The translations under genes were made by a program, and so were the position numbers. Shown one piece after another: positions 15,901-24,815 of a stretch of 32,668 nucleotides of DNA (position 1 is the stretch's first letter; every line of letters starts with the position of its first letter). Under the pieces are notes generated by a model. It saw nothing but the letters and a program-made list of their open reading frames with translations. It ran no database searches and was not told the DNA's origin. Source of the DNA: Rhodospirillales bacterium (lineage in GTDB: Bacteria; Pseudomonadota; Alphaproteobacteria; Rhodospirillales; UBA2165); NCBI GenBank assembly GCA_012960465.1, contig DUBF01000058.1, forward strand, positions 97,627-130,294, given 5' to 3'.

Positions 15901-17277
15901 ATGAACATAACATTAGCAATTCTTGGCAGACCAAATGTCGGAAAATCCACCTTATTCAATCGTTTGGCGGGTAAACGCATTGCAATCGTCGACGATACCC
16001 CCGGTGTCACCCGAGACCGTCGTGTAGCCTCCGGCCGAATTGGAGACCTTAATATAAACATAATTGATACGGCAGGATTGGAAGATGTACACGATGAAAG
16101 TTTAGAAGCGAGAATGCGCCAACAAACTGATCAATCGATCAAAATAGCAGATGTTGCCCTTTTTCTTATCGATGCCCGTGTGGGCATTATGCCGCTCGAT
16201 AATTTTTTTGCCAACTGGATTAGAGCTCAAAATATTCCAGTAATTTTAGTAGCCAATAAGTGTGAAGGGAAAGCTGGCGCATCAGGATTATATGAATCGT
16301 TCACGCTTGGCTTGGGCAATCCGATCCCCATTTCTGCAGAACATGGTGAGGGCTTAGCTGATCTATATAAGGCACTATTACCGTATGCTGGGCAAAGTTC
16401 ATTAGATAAAATACCCTTACCTATTGACAATATATCCGCTGATCATGATACACAAAATAAAGACTTTTCGGGTGTAATCCAAATGGCAATTGTCGGCCGG
16501 CCAAACGTTGGTAAATCAACTCTGATAAACACAATTGTCGGCGAAGAACGACTTCTAACCGGACCGGAAGCCGGTATCACCCGTGACTCAATTACAGTTG
16601 AATGGAACTATAATGGAAGGAGTATTAGGCTTATTGATACGGCGGGCCTTCGCCGAAGATCAAAGATTCAAGATAGAGTTGAGAGTTTATCGGCTAAAGA
16701 ATCATTCCGCGTTATACAGTATGCTCAAATAGTTGTTCTCGTACTCGACGGAAATTTAATGATCGAAAAACAGGATCTTACCATTGCTCGCCAAGTAATT
16801 GAAGAGGGACGCATCCTTATGATTGCTGTTAATAAATGGGATATTGTAAAGAACCCCATGCAAGCAATGCAAGCCTTAGGTGATCGGTTACAAACCTCAC
16901 TCCCACAAGTGCGGGGCATTCCGATCATTCAGCTTTCAGCCCTGACGGGACAAAATATCAACAAACTCATACCAGCTGCATTTAAAATCTTTGAAGTTTG
17001 GAATCAACGTATCTCGACTGGAAAGCTTAATCAGTGGCTCACGATGATGACCGAACGCCATCCTCCCCCCATAAAGAGCGGGCGACGTATTCGTATCCGC
17101 TATATAACCCAAGCTAAAACACGACCCCCAACTTTTATAATTTTTTCAAGCAAAGGTACTGAGCTTCCAGAAGCATATAAACGTTTTTTGGTAAATGGCA
17201 TTCGAGAAGATTTTAACCTATTAGGCGTACCAATTCGAATTTTAGCTCGTAAGGGTAATAACCCTTACGTTGATTAA
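15901..17277 (+). CDS. der: Ribosome-associated GTPase Der
   Basis: Encodes 458 residues with the tandem GTPase arrangement unique to Der (EngA). First domain: P-loop GRPNVGKST at 9-17, DTPGVTRD at 32-39, DTAG at 56-59, NKCEG at 119-123. Second domain: GRPNVGKST at 199-207, ITRDSI, DTAGLRRRSK and NKWD. A KH-like C-terminal domain follows (about 350-458). Der is essential for 50S assembly. The start at ATG 15901 has no evident Shine-Dalgarno sequence, so translation may depend on bamB. The last codons overlap a perfect hairpin listed separately. Confidence 0.97.
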   Translation: MNITLAILGRPNVGKSTLFNRLAGKRIAIVDDTPGVTRDRRVASGRIGDLNINIIDTAGLEDVHDESLEARMRQQTDQSIKIADVALFLIDARVGIMPLDNFFANWIRAQNIPVILVANKCEGKAGASGLYESFTLGLGNPIPISAEHGEGLADLYKALLPYAGQSSLDKIPLPIDNISADHDTQNKDFSGVIQMAIVGRPNVGKSTLINTIVGEERLLTGPEAGITRDSITVEWNYNGRSIRLIDTAGLRRRSKIQDRVESLSAKESFRVIQYAQIVVLVLDGNLMIEKQDLTIARQVIEEGRILMIAVNKWDIVKNPMQAMQALGDRLQTSLPQVRGIPIIQLSALTGQNINKLIPAAFKIFEVWNQRISTGKLNQWLTMMTERHPPPIKSGRRIRIRYITQAKTRPPTFIIFSSKGTELPEAYKRFLVNGIREDFNLLGVPIRILARKGNNPYVD

Positions 17278-17287
17278 TCTTTTTTTC
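17248..17287 (+). terminator. Hairpin overlapping the der stop, possible terminator
   Basis: CGTAAGGGT at 17248-17256 and ACCCTTACG at 17261-17269 form a perfect 9-bp stem with an AATA loop. It lies within the last codons of der. A run of T residues follows at 17280-17286, 10 bases beyond the stem, so it is not a classical intrinsic terminator. A terminator is expected here because der and the VWA gene converge. Confidence 0.35.
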
Positions 17288-17367
17288 CTAATCTTATCAT
17301 TTTAAGGTATTATCATAGATGAAAAGCTTTACCTCAAATATCCGATTTGTTCAGTATATACCATCGA

Positions 17368-18624
17368 CTAAGCGGCCTGATCCATCGAATAAGAACTATA
17401 CTGACTTCTATCAGCCTGCAAAATACTTACTAAATCTTTAAAGCTATTAATATTATGTATTGTTCTAAAGTCATCGACATGCGGCAACATAGCTTTAATC
17501 CCAATGGATTTAGGCTCAAATTCTTCATACCGAAGTAGGGGATTTAACCAAATCAAACGACGACACGACTTATGGAGACGTTGCATTTCATAAGTAAGGC
17601 CATCACCGTCATCACGATCTAAACCGTCAGAAATTAAGATCACAATTGCCCCCTGCGTTAAAACACGACGGGACCAAGATTTATTGAAATCATTAAGACT
17701 ATGGCCAATACGGGTTCCACCTGACCAATCAGTTGCCGCTTCGCCTACTTTTTCAAGAGCTTCATCAACGTCTTTATAACGCAAATAACGTGTGACGTTT
17801 GTCAAACGAGTGCCAAATAAAAATGTATGAACTCGATCTCGATCATTTGACACTGTATGCATAAAATGAAGTAACATCCTAGAGTAACGTTCCATCGATC
17901 CGGAGATATCACAAATAACAACCAAAGGTGGTCGGCGCATACGACGTTTGCATTTCATCAGTGGTATAAAATCAGTGCCTGACCGCAGTGCTGCTCGCAT
18001 GGTTCGGCGCATATCAATTTTGGTTCCGCTATTAGAAGCTTTAAACCTACGAGTTAATGCGTAATTGAGCGGTAACTTCATGCGATGTACAGCTGAAATA
18101 GCGAGTTGAATTTCTTCCGCCGACATTTTTTCGAAATCCTTTTCAACAAGTAACTCATTTGAACTCCATGTTAACGATGCGTCAAATTCCACTTCCTTCT
18201 CTTTTTCTATATCAAGTTGATTGCTCTGACCGGATGACAAAGCTTCGGCTACACGTCTCAAAATATCTTTTGATTCCGCAGGGTTATTATTAGGATTAGA
18301 TATATCCGGTAAATTCAGTTCCATCATACGCTCCAAAATCTCTGGATTACGCCAAAATATATGAAAAGCTTGATCAAATATCTCACGTTGAGAAAGACGC
18401 TTCACAAACACGGAGTGCAAAGTCCAGTAGAAATCATTTCTTTTGGATAGACCAACTTTTGTGACTGCTCTAAGAGCATCTAAAACTTGACCAGGACCAA
18501 CAGGCAGGCCCGCCCGCCTTAAAACTCGGGCAAAGTGCATTATATTCTCGCTTAAAATCCCGCCAGAATTAATTTTAGCCTCTAAATCCGATGCACTTGA
18601 TAAGCTTGATTTACCTTTTTCCAC
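17368..18624 (-). CDS. VWA-domain protein, CoxE-like
   Basis: Encodes 418 residues from GTG 18624, with GAGG five bases upstream. An N-terminal helical region (about 25-130, FARVLRRAGLPVGPGQVLDA) matches the CoxE-like VWA family. The MIDAS motif D239-I-S241-G-S243 (VVICDISGSMERYSRML) and a later VILISDGLDRDDG form the metal site of the von Willebrand A domain. Such proteins partner with MoxR-type AAA ATPases in metal insertion or protein remodelling; the CoxD/CoxE pair acts on CO dehydrogenase. Here no CO dehydrogenase gene is nearby, so the client is unknown. It follows the AAA gene by 11 bases and surely forms an operon with it. Confidence 0.88.
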   Translation of the reverse strand: MEKGKSSLSSASDLEAKINSGGILSENIMHFARVLRRAGLPVGPGQVLDALRAVTKVGLSKRNDFYWTLHSVFVKRLSQREIFDQAFHIFWRNPEILERMMELNLPDISNPNNNPAESKDILRRVAEALSSGQSNQLDIEKEKEVEFDASLTWSSNELLVEKDFEKMSAEEIQLAISAVHRMKLPLNYALTRRFKASNSGTKIDMRRTMRAALRSGTDFIPLMKCKRRMRRPPLVVICDISGSMERYSRMLLHFMHTVSNDRDRVHTFLFGTRLTNVTRYLRYKDVDEALEKVGEAATDWSGGTRIGHSLNDFNKSWSRRVLTQGAIVILISDGLDRDDGDGLTYEMQRLHKSCRRLIWLNPLLRYEEFEPKSIGIKAMLPHVDDFRTIHNINSFKDLVSILQADRSQYSSYSMDQAA

Positions 18625-18635
18625 GATTACCTCAA

Positions 18636-19553
18636 TTAGGAACTAACACTTGCTAGTTCCATCTTAACTTCATTCAAAATGCGGCTAGCCTCACTTCCCT
18701 GTATTTTTGCAATATCGTCTTGGTATTTCAATATAGTTCCTAATGTATCATTAAGTAGGTCTGGATCGAGTGACGAACAATCCAATTGAATCAGTGCATG
18801 TGCCCAATCAATTGTCTCCGCCACACCCGGAACTTTAAACAAATCCATCTCGCGTAATTTCTGTACAAAACCAACGACCTGATTTGAGAGCGTTCTATCC
18901 GCTGTAGGTGCCTTTACCCTTAAAATTTCAAGCTCTCTCTCGGCACTTGGATAATCGACCCAATGATAAAAACAACGCCGTTTTAGAGCATCATGAATTT
19001 CACGTGTACGGTTAGACGTAATAATGACTAAAGGTGGTTCCGATGCAGACATGGTTCCAAGTTCAGGTATGGTAATTTGATAATCAGAAAGAACCTCTAA
19101 CAGATAAGCTTCAAAAGGCTCATCGGTTCGATCCAATTCATCAATAAGCAATACTGGGGGCCCACTTGGATCTTGCTCCAAAGCTTGTAAAAGAGGTCGC
19201 TTTATCAAAAAGGTATCATTAAAAATATCAGATTCTAACGTATCACGATCCCTATTTTCAATAGCCTCTGCCATCCGTATTTCAATCATTTGCCTTGCAT
19301 AATTCCACTCATACACCGCAGTTGTTACATCAAGGCCTTCGTAACATTGTAATCGAAGGAGCTTCCGACCAAGCATAGTTGATAAAACTTTAGCAATCTC
19401 AGTTTTGCCAACACCTGCTTCTCCTTCCATAAACAGTGGCCTATTCAAACTAATCGAGAGGTATAATGCCGTTGCAAGACTTCGGTCAGCTAGGTAATTG
19501 CCTTCCTTTAGCAGCTCTAAGGTTGCATCAACATCTTTCGGCAAAGAGGTCAT
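18636..19553 (-). CDS. MoxR-family AAA ATPase
   Basis: Encodes 305 residues. Walker A GEAGVGKTE spans 44-52, Walker B VLLIDELDR 134-142, and a sensor 1 region IITSNRTREIHDALKRR follows, with YHWVDYPSAERE in the lid, all typical of the MoxR/CoxD group. These ATPases act with VWA proteins as chaperones for metalloenzymes or multi-subunit complexes. The VWA partner lies immediately downstream. ATG 19553 is 60 bases beyond the serA stop. The ATPase and VWA proteins are a conserved stand-alone pair in many alphaproteobacteria. Confidence 0.9.
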   Translation of the reverse strand: MTSLPKDVDATLELLKEGNYLADRSLATALYLSISLNRPLFMEGEAGVGKTEIAKVLSTMLGRKLLRLQCYEGLDVTTAVYEWNYARQMIEIRMAEAIENRDRDTLESDIFNDTFLIKRPLLQALEQDPSGPPVLLIDELDRTDEPFEAYLLEVLSDYQITIPELGTMSASEPPLVIITSNRTREIHDALKRRCFYHWVDYPSAERELEILRVKAPTADRTLSNQVVGFVQKLREMDLFKVPGVAETIDWAHALIQLDCSSLDPDLLNDTLGTILKYQDDIAKIQGSEASRILNEVKMELASVSS

Positions 19554-19612
19554 TAAAAATTCCTATAATTTAGATAAAAAAATGAATTTGATGGTAACAT
19601 ATTTTCAGATTA

Positions 19613-21190
19613 TCAAAAGCTGAGGGAAGTTGCTCTTACAACATGAGGAATACCCCTTACTTTATCAGTTATCCCTTCTGAAATAGGCCCATCAATTTCA
19701 ATAAGAGCAATAGCGTCACCTCCCTCTTTATTTCTTCCAAGATTAAAAGTAGCAATGTTAATATTATTTTCACCAAGCGTAGTTCCGAGCGCACCGATGA
19801 ATCCAGGCTCATCTTCATTTGTGATATAAAGCATGTTCGGCCCCAACTCAGCGTCGATAGCAATACCTTTAATTTCAACAATACGAGGTTTATCACCGGC
19901 AAACAGTGTGCCCGATAAAGCACGCGTCTGAGCCTCAGTGGTAACTGTCAGCGTAATTTTGGTTTGGTACTCATCCAACACATCACAGGTAACTTCCGAA
20001 ATTTCAATGTTACGTTCCCTAGCTATACTCCGAGCAGAAACCATATTTACAGACTCCAAAAGCGGGGTTAACAGACCTTTTAACACTACGGCGGTCAGCG
20101 GCTTAGTATTTAAATCAGCTGCTTGACCACAATACTCAATCTGTACTTTCTTTATCGCCGTTTCTGTTACTTGCCCTGCAAAGCTGCCAATTTGTTCCGC
20201 CAACTTTAAATATGGAGCAAGTTTAGTTGCATCTTCTGCACTGACGGAAGGCATATTTATTGAGTTCACAACCGTACTATCCAGTAAATAATCTGAAATT
20301 TGTTCTGCTACCTGCATTGCAACATTAACCTGGGCCTCATCCGTAGACGCTCCTAAATGAGGAGTTACTATAACTTTATCCATTCCGAAAAGGATATTTT
20401 CTCGAGCTGGCTCAACTTCAAAAACGTCAATACCTGCGCCCACGACCTTCCCCATTTCAATAGCTACCTTAAGATCGGCCTCGACGATTAAGCCCCCTCG
20501 AGCGCAGTTTATAATACGAACTCCGTCTTTCATTTTCGCAAATGACTCTGCATTGATAATACCCCTTGTGGCATCAGTCATTGGTGTATGGAGAGAAATA
20601 AAATCAGCCCGCGGAAATAATTCATCTAATTCAACTTTTTCAACACCGAGGTCATTAGCGCGCTCTCCCGATAAATAAGGATCATAGGCAATGACCTTCA
20701 TTTTTAAACCGAGTGCTCGATCGGCGACAATAGCTCCAATATTTCCACAACCGATGATGCCAAGTGTTTTTGCAGTTAACTCAACGCCCATAAAATTGGC
20801 TTTCTCCCATTTCCCAGCATGAGTTGAAGTATTGGCAAGTGGAATATCGCGAGCCAACGAGAAGATCATAGCAATCGCATGTTCTGCGGTGGTAATTGAA
20901 TTACCAAATGGCGTATTCATAACCACAATCCCTTTAGTCGAAGCCGCCGAGACATCAATATTATCAACGCCAATACCTGCGCGGCCAATCACCTTCAAAT
21001 TAACAGCCGCTGTAATAATTTCCGAATTCACCTGCGTAGAAGATCGGACGGCTAAGCCGTCATATTCACCGATACAACCTTTTAATTCTTCTGGTCGCAT
21101 ACCAGTTATAACATCAACTTCTAAACCGCGTTCTTTAAATATAGCTTCAGCTCGTGAACTCATTTTGTCTGAAATTAAAACCTTCGGCAT
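19613..21190 (-). CDS. serA: D-3-phosphoglycerate dehydrogenase
   Basis: Encodes 525 residues. It oxidises 3-phosphoglycerate to 3-phosphohydroxypyruvate with NAD, the first step of serine synthesis. The NAD loop is GIIGCGNIG (144-152). Active-site arginine lies in NCARGGLI, glutamate in VFEVEPA and histidine in TPHLGAST. An intervening domain (about 320-450) and a C-terminal ACT domain (about 453-525, MLYITNEDEPGFIGALG) make this the long form, which is often serine-regulated. It lies 38 bases after serC, and its initiation region AAGGTAGGAGTAAA duplicates that of serC. Confidence 0.96.
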   Translation of the reverse strand: MPKVLISDKMSSRAEAIFKERGLEVDVITGMRPEELKGCIGEYDGLAVRSSTQVNSEIITAAVNLKVIGRAGIGVDNIDVSAASTKGIVVMNTPFGNSITTAEHAIAMIFSLARDIPLANTSTHAGKWEKANFMGVELTAKTLGIIGCGNIGAIVADRALGLKMKVIAYDPYLSGERANDLGVEKVELDELFPRADFISLHTPMTDATRGIINAESFAKMKDGVRIINCARGGLIVEADLKVAIEMGKVVGAGIDVFEVEPARENILFGMDKVIVTPHLGASTDEAQVNVAMQVAEQISDYLLDSTVVNSINMPSVSAEDATKLAPYLKLAEQIGSFAGQVTETAIKKVQIEYCGQAADLNTKPLTAVVLKGLLTPLLESVNMVSARSIARERNIEISEVTCDVLDEYQTKITLTVTTEAQTRALSGTLFAGDKPRIVEIKGIAIDAELGPNMLYITNEDEPGFIGALGTTLGENNINIATFNLGRNKEGGDAIALIEIDGPISEGITDKVRGIPHVVRATSLSF

Positions 21191-21228
21191 CGGTTTACTC
21201 CTACCTTACTTGATATAAATAATTAAAA

Positions 21229-22398
21229 TTACGCAGCGTATTCTATTGCGACTTCTGCAATCGCCCAGTCAATCCATGACGTTAATGATTTAAGATCATC
21301 TGCCTCAATCGTAGCTCCAGACCAAATACGCAATCCCGGTGGCGCGTCGCGATAAGAATCGATGTCATACGCGACACCTTCTTGATCAAGTAATGCACCA
21401 ATTCGTTTTGCAGCTTCTACTTTTTTTTCGTTACTAAGATTGAAAAACCAATCAGCAGTAATCTTCAAACATACAGATGTACAGGATTGAGTTTTAGTGT
21501 CTTCAGCTAAAAAATCTACATTTCTGGTATTTTTAACCCACCGTGCAATCTCGGCAAAATTGGTTTCAGATCTCTTGATTAGCGATTTAAGACCACCAAT
21601 ACTGATTGCCCAATTGAGGCCGTCTAAAGCATCTTCGACACAAAGCATGGAAGGTGTATTAATGGTAGAAGCTTTAAATATCGACTCATTCAATTTTCCA
21701 TCTGACGTAAGGCGAAAAATTTTTGGCAAAGGCCAAGCGGGCTTATAACTTTCAAGGCGTTCTACTGCGCGCGGACTCAACACCAGTACGCCGTGCTGAG
21801 CTTCACCGCCCATTACTTTTTGCCACGAGTAGGTTGTAACATCGAGCTTTTCCCATACTAAATTCATAGCAAAAACTGCAGAAGTCGCATCACAAAATGT
21901 TAATCCTTTACGATCATCAGGTATCCAATCCGCATTAGGTACACGAACACCCGACGTGGTTCCATTCCAAGTAAAAACAACGTCGTTTGAAAAATTAATA
22001 TCGTTTAAATCGGGTAATTTACCGTACTCAGCTGTAAGCTCTCTAACGTCATCAAGTTTAAGTTGATTAATAACATCATCGACCCAACCCTTACCAAAAC
22101 TCTCCCACTGCACCATATCGACACCGCGCGCACCCAACATAGACCATAAAGCCATTTCAACTGCGCCAGTATCTGAGCCAGCGACAATACCAATCCTATA
22201 TTTATCAGGGATTCCAAGAACCAAACGTGTCTTATCTAGTACTTCTTGAATTCTTTTCTTACCAGGCTTAGATCGATGCGACCTACCCACTAATGCATCG
22301 CTCAAAACTTCGGGCGCCCACCCGGGGCGTTTAGCACAAGGTCCAGAAGAAAAATTAGAATTACGAGGCCGATGGTTCGGCTTATTAACACTTGGCAT
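21229..22398 (-). CDS. serC: Phosphoserine aminotransferase
   Basis: Encodes 389 residues of the alphaproteobacterial-type SerC. It transfers an amino group from glutamate to 3-phosphohydroxypyruvate, the second step of serine synthesis; the B6 pathway uses the same enzyme. [15 protein letters not shown] (about 13-27) binds the substrate end, [13 protein letters not shown] (about 73-85) is the phosphate region, and the PLP lysine is K194 in [16 protein letters not shown] 22398 is preceded by GGTAGGAG and a structured leader. It is followed by serA, so the two serine genes form one unit. Confidence 0.94.
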   Translation of the reverse strand: MPSVNKPNHRPRNSNFSSGPCAKRPGWAPEVLSDALVGRSHRSKPGKKRIQEVLDKTRLVLGIPDKYRIGIVAGSDTGAVEMALWSMLGARGVDMVQWESFGKGWVDDVINQLKLDDVRELTAEYGKLPDLNDINFSNDVVFTWNGTTSGVRVPNADWIPDDRKGLTFCDATSAVFAMNLVWEKLDVTTYSWQKVMGGEAQHGVLVLSPRAVERLESYKPAWPLPKIFRLTSDGKLNESIFKASTINTPSMLCVEDALDGLNWAISIGGLKSLIKRSETNFAEIARWVKNTRNVDFLAEDTKTQSCTSVCLKITADWFFNLSNEKKVEAAKRIGALLDQEGVAYDIDSYRDAPPGLRIWSGATIEADDLKSLTSWIDWAIAEVAIEYAA

Positions 22399-22570
22399 CT
22401 GTTTTACTCCTACCTTTACAGATAGGGTGCTAAAAAAGTACGTCTCTACATAATCAGATTTATTGAATATTTAACAATAAAATCATTGCCGTAATTTATT
22501 AACAATCCTATCTTAACACAGATAGGCTTATTACCCGTTGGGGGATAATGGCCCGGCGCCGGTTTTATAC
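22399..22570 (-). promoter_or_regulatory. Structured 5' leader of serC, candidate serC RNA motif
   Basis: On the minus strand, hairpin CCTATCT-GTAA-AGGTAGG (22426-22409) is a 7-bp stem (one U-G pair) with a GNRA-type loop whose 3' arm is part of the Shine-Dalgarno region; it ends 10 bases before the serC ATG. Farther upstream are CCTATCT-GTGTTA-AGATAGG (22526-22507), a stem ATTA-CCC/GGG-TAAT with one bulge (22549-22530), and the palindrome CCGGCGCCGG (22562-22553). A serC leader RNA motif is known upstream of serC in alphaproteobacteria; position and hairpin over the ribosome-binding site fit, but a covariance search is needed. A TTGACA (22589-22584) and TATAAA (22569-22564) 14 bases apart may be the promoter, although the spacing is short. 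Confidence 0.5.
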
Positions 22571-22676
22571 GGTTTTGTCTCAATGTCAATTAGTTTTAAT
22601 GGTAATAATTTTACCAAGTTACTAACCAACTTAATTTTATTATAAATTGAAATACGAAACCAAAAGATCAAATAAT

Positions 22677-23735
22677 TTATAGAGCACTCTCTAATTCCTT
22701 ACCTAAATCCATAGTACTCGCTGTACCACCCATATCAGGTGTCATACAAGAACCATCTGCAAGTACTGTTTCAATCGCAGATAAAATGTCTCTAGCCGCT
22801 GCCGTTTCACCAAAATGATCTAGCATCATTGCACCTGACCAAATTTGCCCGATTGGATTGGCGATACCCTTACCTGAAATATCAGGAGCAGACCCATGAA
22901 CCGGCTCGAACATTGATGGGAAAAGGCGCTCTGGGTTGATGTTACCTGAAGGAGCTATTCCAATTGTACCGGTAACCGCTGGACCCAAATCGGATAAAAT
23001 ATCCCCAAAAAGATTTGACCCGACAACCACATCAAACCAATCTGGATTGCGCACAAAATGGGCTGTTAATATGTCAATATGAAATTTTTCGACCTTGATA
23101 TCTGGGAACTGTTTATGCATCTCAACCACCCGCTCATCCCAATAAGGCATGGTGTGAATGATACCATTCGACTTAGTAGCAGATGTCAGGTGTCTATTTG
23201 GGCGTGTTTGTGCCAATTCAAAGGCATATTTTAAAATTCGATCAACGCCTTTGCGTGTAAAGTTGGATTGCTGTGTCACGAACTCTTCATCTGTACCGGC
23301 GTAGAGCTTTCCGCCAATCTCCGAGTATTCACCTTCGACATTCTCGCGTACCACGTAAAAATCAATATCCCCCGGTTTTCGATTGGCTAGCGGACTTGGA
23401 ACACCTTTGAATAAACGCACAGGACGTAAGTTCACATATTGTTGGTACTCCCGTCGAAATGGTATTAACAATCCCCAGAGTGAAATATGATCTGGTACAC
23501 CTGGAAAACCAACCGCACCAAGATAAATCGCATCATGTTCACTGGTCTGATAAATGCCATCTTCCGGCATCATCTGCCCGGTCTTTTTGTAAGTTTCACA
23601 AGACCAATCAAACATATCCCACTGGAATTTTAAATTATGTTTACGACCAACGGCATCCAAAACCCTAATACCCTCAGGCACGACCTCTTTACCAATTCCG
23701 TCACCTGGGATCGTGGCTATTTTATAAGTATTCAT
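22677..23735 (-). CDS. Tartrate/D-malate dehydrogenase family protein
   Basis: Encodes 352 residues of the isocitrate/isopropylmalate dehydrogenase superfamily. IPGDGIGKEVVPEG opens the protein. VNLRPVRLFKGVPSPL and ENVEGEYSEIGG are the substrate-binding parts characteristic of tartrate dehydrogenase or decarboxylating D-malate dehydrogenase (TtuC/DmlA) rather than LeuB. The metal-binding aspartates are in GSNLFGDILSDLG and the NAD region in EPVHGSAPDISGKGIANPIG. Likely NAD- and divalent-metal-dependent oxidation of D-malate or tartrate; related proteins vary in substrate. It stands apart from serC (278-base gap) and thiD (142-base gap), so it is probably transcribed alone. Confidence 0.85.
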   Translation of the reverse strand: MNTYKIATIPGDGIGKEVVPEGIRVLDAVGRKHNLKFQWDMFDWSCETYKKTGQMMPEDGIYQTSEHDAIYLGAVGFPGVPDHISLWGLLIPFRREYQQYVNLRPVRLFKGVPSPLANRKPGDIDFYVVRENVEGEYSEIGGKLYAGTDEEFVTQQSNFTRKGVDRILKYAFELAQTRPNRHLTSATKSNGIIHTMPYWDERVVEMHKQFPDIKVEKFHIDILTAHFVRNPDWFDVVVGSNLFGDILSDLGPAVTGTIGIAPSGNINPERLFPSMFEPVHGSAPDISGKGIANPIGQIWSGAMMLDHFGETAAARDILSAIETVLADGSCMTPDMGGTASTMDLGKELESAL

Positions 23736-23782
23736 GAAATAAAACTTCCTCAGACCGATTAGTTTCCAAATTTTAATTTTCT

Positions 23783-23809
23783 TTAGATAATTATCTTAAT
23801 ATTATCTAA
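23783..23809 (-). promoter_or_regulatory. Inverted repeat upstream of the dehydrogenase gene
   Basis: TTAGATAAT at 23783-23791 and ATTATCTAA at 23801-23809 are a perfect 9-bp inverted repeat with a nine-base spacer, 48-74 bases before the dehydrogenase ATG. No U-run follows the stem, which argues against a terminator for thiD. An operator for a dimeric regulator is possible; D-malate dehydrogenase genes are often under a LysR-type activator, but no regulator gene is nearby. Confidence 0.35.
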
Positions 23810-23877
23810 TACATACAAACTTAAATTCACAATGAATATTGGGCTAAATACCGCAGTCCTTAATAAAAGAAACTAAT

Positions 23878-24678
23878 TTAGGTTTTGATAAATGTGTGGG
23901 CGTGATTCAGTGGACCATGACCCCCACCATAAGCTGGCGCAGTACGGATAGCCTCCTGTACATATTCTCTGGCCCGTTCGACAGAACCACTCAAAGTTAG
24001 TCCTTGGGCTATCCCTATAGCCAACGCTGAGGAAAGAGTGCAACCGGTACCATGAGTATGAACGGTGTTAATGCGAGGACTTTTATAGACCTCTACGACA
24101 CGATCTCCTTCCATTAAAAGATCCACGACCTCTTCTCCATCACGATGCCCACCTTTTAACAAAATCGCCTGTGGTCCTAACGTAGAAAGCGCTAAGGCAA
24201 GGTCTTCTGCCTCCTCAACTCTTGGGGCCACTATCCCGGCCAGGGTCTCTGCTTCAGGTATATTAGGTGTAAGAACTAGGGCACGTGGCACCATTAGTGT
24301 TTTGAGAGCATCTACCGCCTCCTCAGCAAGTAACGAAGCCCCACCTTTAGCCACCATCACTGGGTCAACAATAATTGGCACTTCTGGTGCCTCCTGGGTT
24401 AAAGTATCACAAACAACTTTAATAATTTCTGGATGACTTAGCATACCTACTTTTATAGAATCCGCTCCTATATCCCTTAGCACTACTTTTATTTGCTCAG
24501 CGACAAACGAAGTCGGTACATTGTATATTTGATATACGCCTTGAGTATTTTGTGCTGTTAGTGCGGTGATCGCTGTCATCGCAAAGCCGCCAAGCGCTGT
24601 AACGGTTTTAATATCGGCTTGAATACCTGCGCCACCTCCAGAATCTGATCCGGCAATACTGAGAACCCTACCTTGCAA
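23878..24678 (-). CDS. thiD: Hydroxymethylpyrimidine/phosphomethylpyrimidine kinase
   Basis: Encodes 266 residues. It phosphorylates HMP and HMP-phosphate for thiamine synthesis. VLSIAGSDSGGGAGIQADIK (about 5-24) is the substrate-binding signature, VDPVMVAKGGASLL and HTHGTGCTLSSALA (about 207-220) form the ribokinase-type catalytic site. The start is TTG 24678: family members begin only a few residues before IAGSDS, there is no nearby ATG, and GGAGA lies nine bases upstream. No other thiamine gene is in the window. Confidence 0.94.
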   Translation of the reverse strand: MQGRVLSIAGSDSGGGAGIQADIKTVTALGGFAMTAITALTAQNTQGVYQIYNVPTSFVAEQIKVVLRDIGADSIKVGMLSHPEIIKVVCDTLTQEAPEVPIIVDPVMVAKGGASLLAEEAVDALKTLMVPRALVLTPNIPEAETLAGIVAPRVEEAEDLALALSTLGPQAILLKGGHRDGEEVVDLLMEGDRVVEVYKSPRINTVHTHGTGCTLSSALAIGIAQGLTLSGSVERAREYVQEAIRTAPAYGGGHGPLNHAHTFIKT

Positions 24679-24815
24679 TTATTTATTTCTCCCCACTACT
24701 AGTATTTCGCTATCCTTAACCCAATCCTTTTGTTTACGGATCTGAATATTAGTAAGCACCACATTTAGTTATACAAAAAACAGAGGATTACCACGATTAA
24801 CTTATCTCTTTATCC

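Noticed and set aside
20832-21218. Plus-strand 128-residue frame antisense to serA
   Set aside because: Entirely within the conserved NAD-binding and substrate regions of serA; no recognisable domain.
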